Source of the DNA: JAICMB01 sp035295125 | GTDB lineage: Bacteria; Acidobacteriota; Terriglobia; Bryobacterales; Bryobacteraceae | Direction: 5' to 3' | NCBI GenBank assembly: GCA_035295125.1 | Contig: DATGJP010000008.1 | Span: forward strand, 335,233-399,232 | Length of the DNA: 64,000 bases | Shown here: positions 63,062 through 64,000 of the stretch, piece by piece | How the letters are laid out: every line of letters begins with the position of its first letter | Numbering within the stretch: the first letter of the stretch is position 1 | Notes under the pieces: generated by a model | What the model was told of the DNA's origin: nothing | What the model saw: only the letters and a program-made list of their open reading frames with translations | The model's database searches: none | Translations under genes and position numbers: made by a program

Positions 63062-64000
63062 TGCGAGAAACGTTTATCGAATCGGCCGGTTGGGCGTTGA
63101 TTCATTCGCTATGGCAGAGTGCGGCCATCGCCGCAATCTGGGGCACTTTCAACCTCGCCTTGCGGCGTGCCAGCGCAAATACCCGCTATCTGCTGGCTTA
63201 CCTGGCGCTTCTCGCCATGCCGATTGCGGGGATTTCAGGATTCATTTCGCTCGCACAGCACGATGAGCCGGTCGTCGCGGTTGGGACATGGGCGCCGATT
63301 GGGGCGGTTACACCGGTAGCGATCAGGCAATCCGCAGGGCTCGCGCCGGCGGCTCCCCCGCCTTACCTCGGAATGGTCGTTTGGCTTTGGTTGAGCGGCG
63401 TGATGGCAATGTCGGTCTGGTCGGCGGCGGGATGGGTAGCAGCGCAACGGCTGAAGCGGCGAAGTACGAAGGCATTTCCCGAGGCTTGGCAGCGCCGGCT
63501 CAGGGTGCTAGCCAATCGGCTGGCAATTCGGCGAACGGTACGATTATGCGAATCGGCATTAGCTCGGGTGCCGGCCGTAATCGGCTGGCTGCGGCCCGTC
63601 ATCCTGGTCCCCGCCGGCGCCCTGGCGAACCTCTCCCCTGAAGAGCTCGAAGCGGTTTTAGCGCATGAGCTGGCGCATGTCCGGCGTCTCGATTATGTTG
63701 CCAACCTGCTGCAGAGCGCGATCGAAATTGTGATGTTCTATCACCCTGCCGTCTGGTGGCTTTCGAAGCGCGTCCGTGCCGAGCGGGAGAACTGCTGTGA
63801 CGACCTGGCAGTTGCGGCATGCGGCAATCGCGTGATTTATGCCCGTGCTCTTACTGCGCTCGAAGAATTCCGCTCGGCGCGTCCGCAGTTTATGATGGCG
63901 GCAACTGGCGGCCCGTTAGTCACCCGCATTCGCCGGCTTCTGGGTCACGACGAGCCGCGCCGCCGCTCGCTGCCCGTTTGGGCCGCGCTGGCAACGTCGG
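63061..64000 (+). CDS. M56-family (BlaR1-like) membrane metallopeptidase, 3' end cut by window
   Basis: The visible 313 residues have membrane spans near 10-30, 42-63 and 104-127 and the zinc motif HELAH at 202-206 in LEAVLAHELAHVRRLDY. CCDDLAVAACG should hold the third ligand, and LIHSLWQSA is the usual N-terminal M56 signature. The expected sensor domain is outside the window. The protein and the preceding repressor form a canonical BlaI-BlaR module, which may sense beta-lactams, peptides or envelope stress. Confidence 0.92.
   Translation, partial: MRETFIESAGWALIHSLWQSAAIAAIWGTFNLALRRASANTRYLLAYLALLAMPIAGISGFISLAQHDEPVVAVGTWAPIGAVTPVAIRQSAGLAPAAPPPYLGMVVWLWLSGVMAMSVWSAAGWVAAQRLKRRSTKAFPEAWQRRLRVLANRLAIRRTVRLCESALARVPAVIGWLRPVILVPAGALANLSPEELEAVLAHELAHVRRLDYVANLLQSAIEIVMFYHPAVWWLSKRVRAERENCCDDLAVAACGNRVIYARALTALEEFRSARPQFMMAATGGPLVTRIRRLLGHDEPRRRSLPVWAALATS

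Overview
The window looks like chromosomal DNA from a soil-type Acidobacteriota, most likely close to Solibacter/Bryobacter. This is an inference from gene families, not from a marker gene. It holds two tandem duplicated MacB/FtsX-type permeases of the acidobacterial orphan (ADOP) type, a protein with the Solibacter-type C-terminal domain TIGR03437 plus a broken second copy, two very large Oar-like TonB-dependent receptors, two CRTAC1/ASPIC repeat proteins, Ser/Thr kinases carrying beta-propeller or TPR modules, and a TIGR02999-type ECF sigma factor divergent from one of those kinases. The DNA is GC-rich, so long antisense open frames are common and were discarded.

Layout. 1-2862 (minus): a truncated Tat-exported TIM-barrel protein, a TonB-like protein and an SRPBCC membrane protein. 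2985-7857 (plus): a tight five-gene operon of class III aminotransferase, TPR protein, type III polyketide synthase, FAD oxidoreductase and YceI protein, a candidate specialised-lipid pathway. 7850-10328 (minus): acyl-CoA synthetase and phosphotriesterase-family protein. 10609-13010 (minus): 5-oxoprolinase genes pxpB-pxpC-pxpA. 13135-19697 (minus): sensor kinase, response regulator, CRTAC1 protein, DUF58 protein and TonB-dependent receptor, each overlapping the next. 19803-28776: a 4-hydroxybutyryl-CoA dehydratase-like enzyme between two Oar-like receptors. 28869-31512: CRTAC1/TPR pair. 31556-32701: a PLP-dependent lyase and tRNA-Arg(CCG). 32702-33400: remnants of two broken genes. 33440-36602: a TIGR03437 protein and an RMD1/DUF155-like protein.

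36752-43906 (plus) is a compact run of two ADOP permeases, BlaI-type repressor, M56 metallopeptidase and PIG-L deacetylase. 43907-50591 holds a small secreted protein, a glycosyltransferase, a pseudokinase-SPOR-like fusion, a second PLP lyase, a receiver with Asp replaced by Glu, an AI-2E exporter, a second TIM-barrel Tat protein and a small membrane protein. 50594-58318 has an M28 peptidase, a kinase/beta-propeller receptor and a SNF2 ATPase-SWIM zinc-finger pair. 58319-64000 has a kinase-TPR/ECF sigma divergon, an OmpA-like protein without a visible signal peptide, and a second BlaI-M56 pair cut by the window end.

The themes are surface nutrient capture (TonB receptors, TonB, 5-oxoproline use), envelope stress or peptide sensing (two BlaI-M56 modules, orphan permeases) and kinase-based signalling. 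Palindromic intergenic repeats of two families lie between many operons. The best leads for new biology are the type III PKS/aminotransferase operon, the orphan 4-hydroxybutyryl-CoA dehydratase, the pseudokinase-SPOR fusion, the signal-less OmpA-like protein, and the second BlaI promoter, whose dyad lies where the -35/-10 spacer would be.
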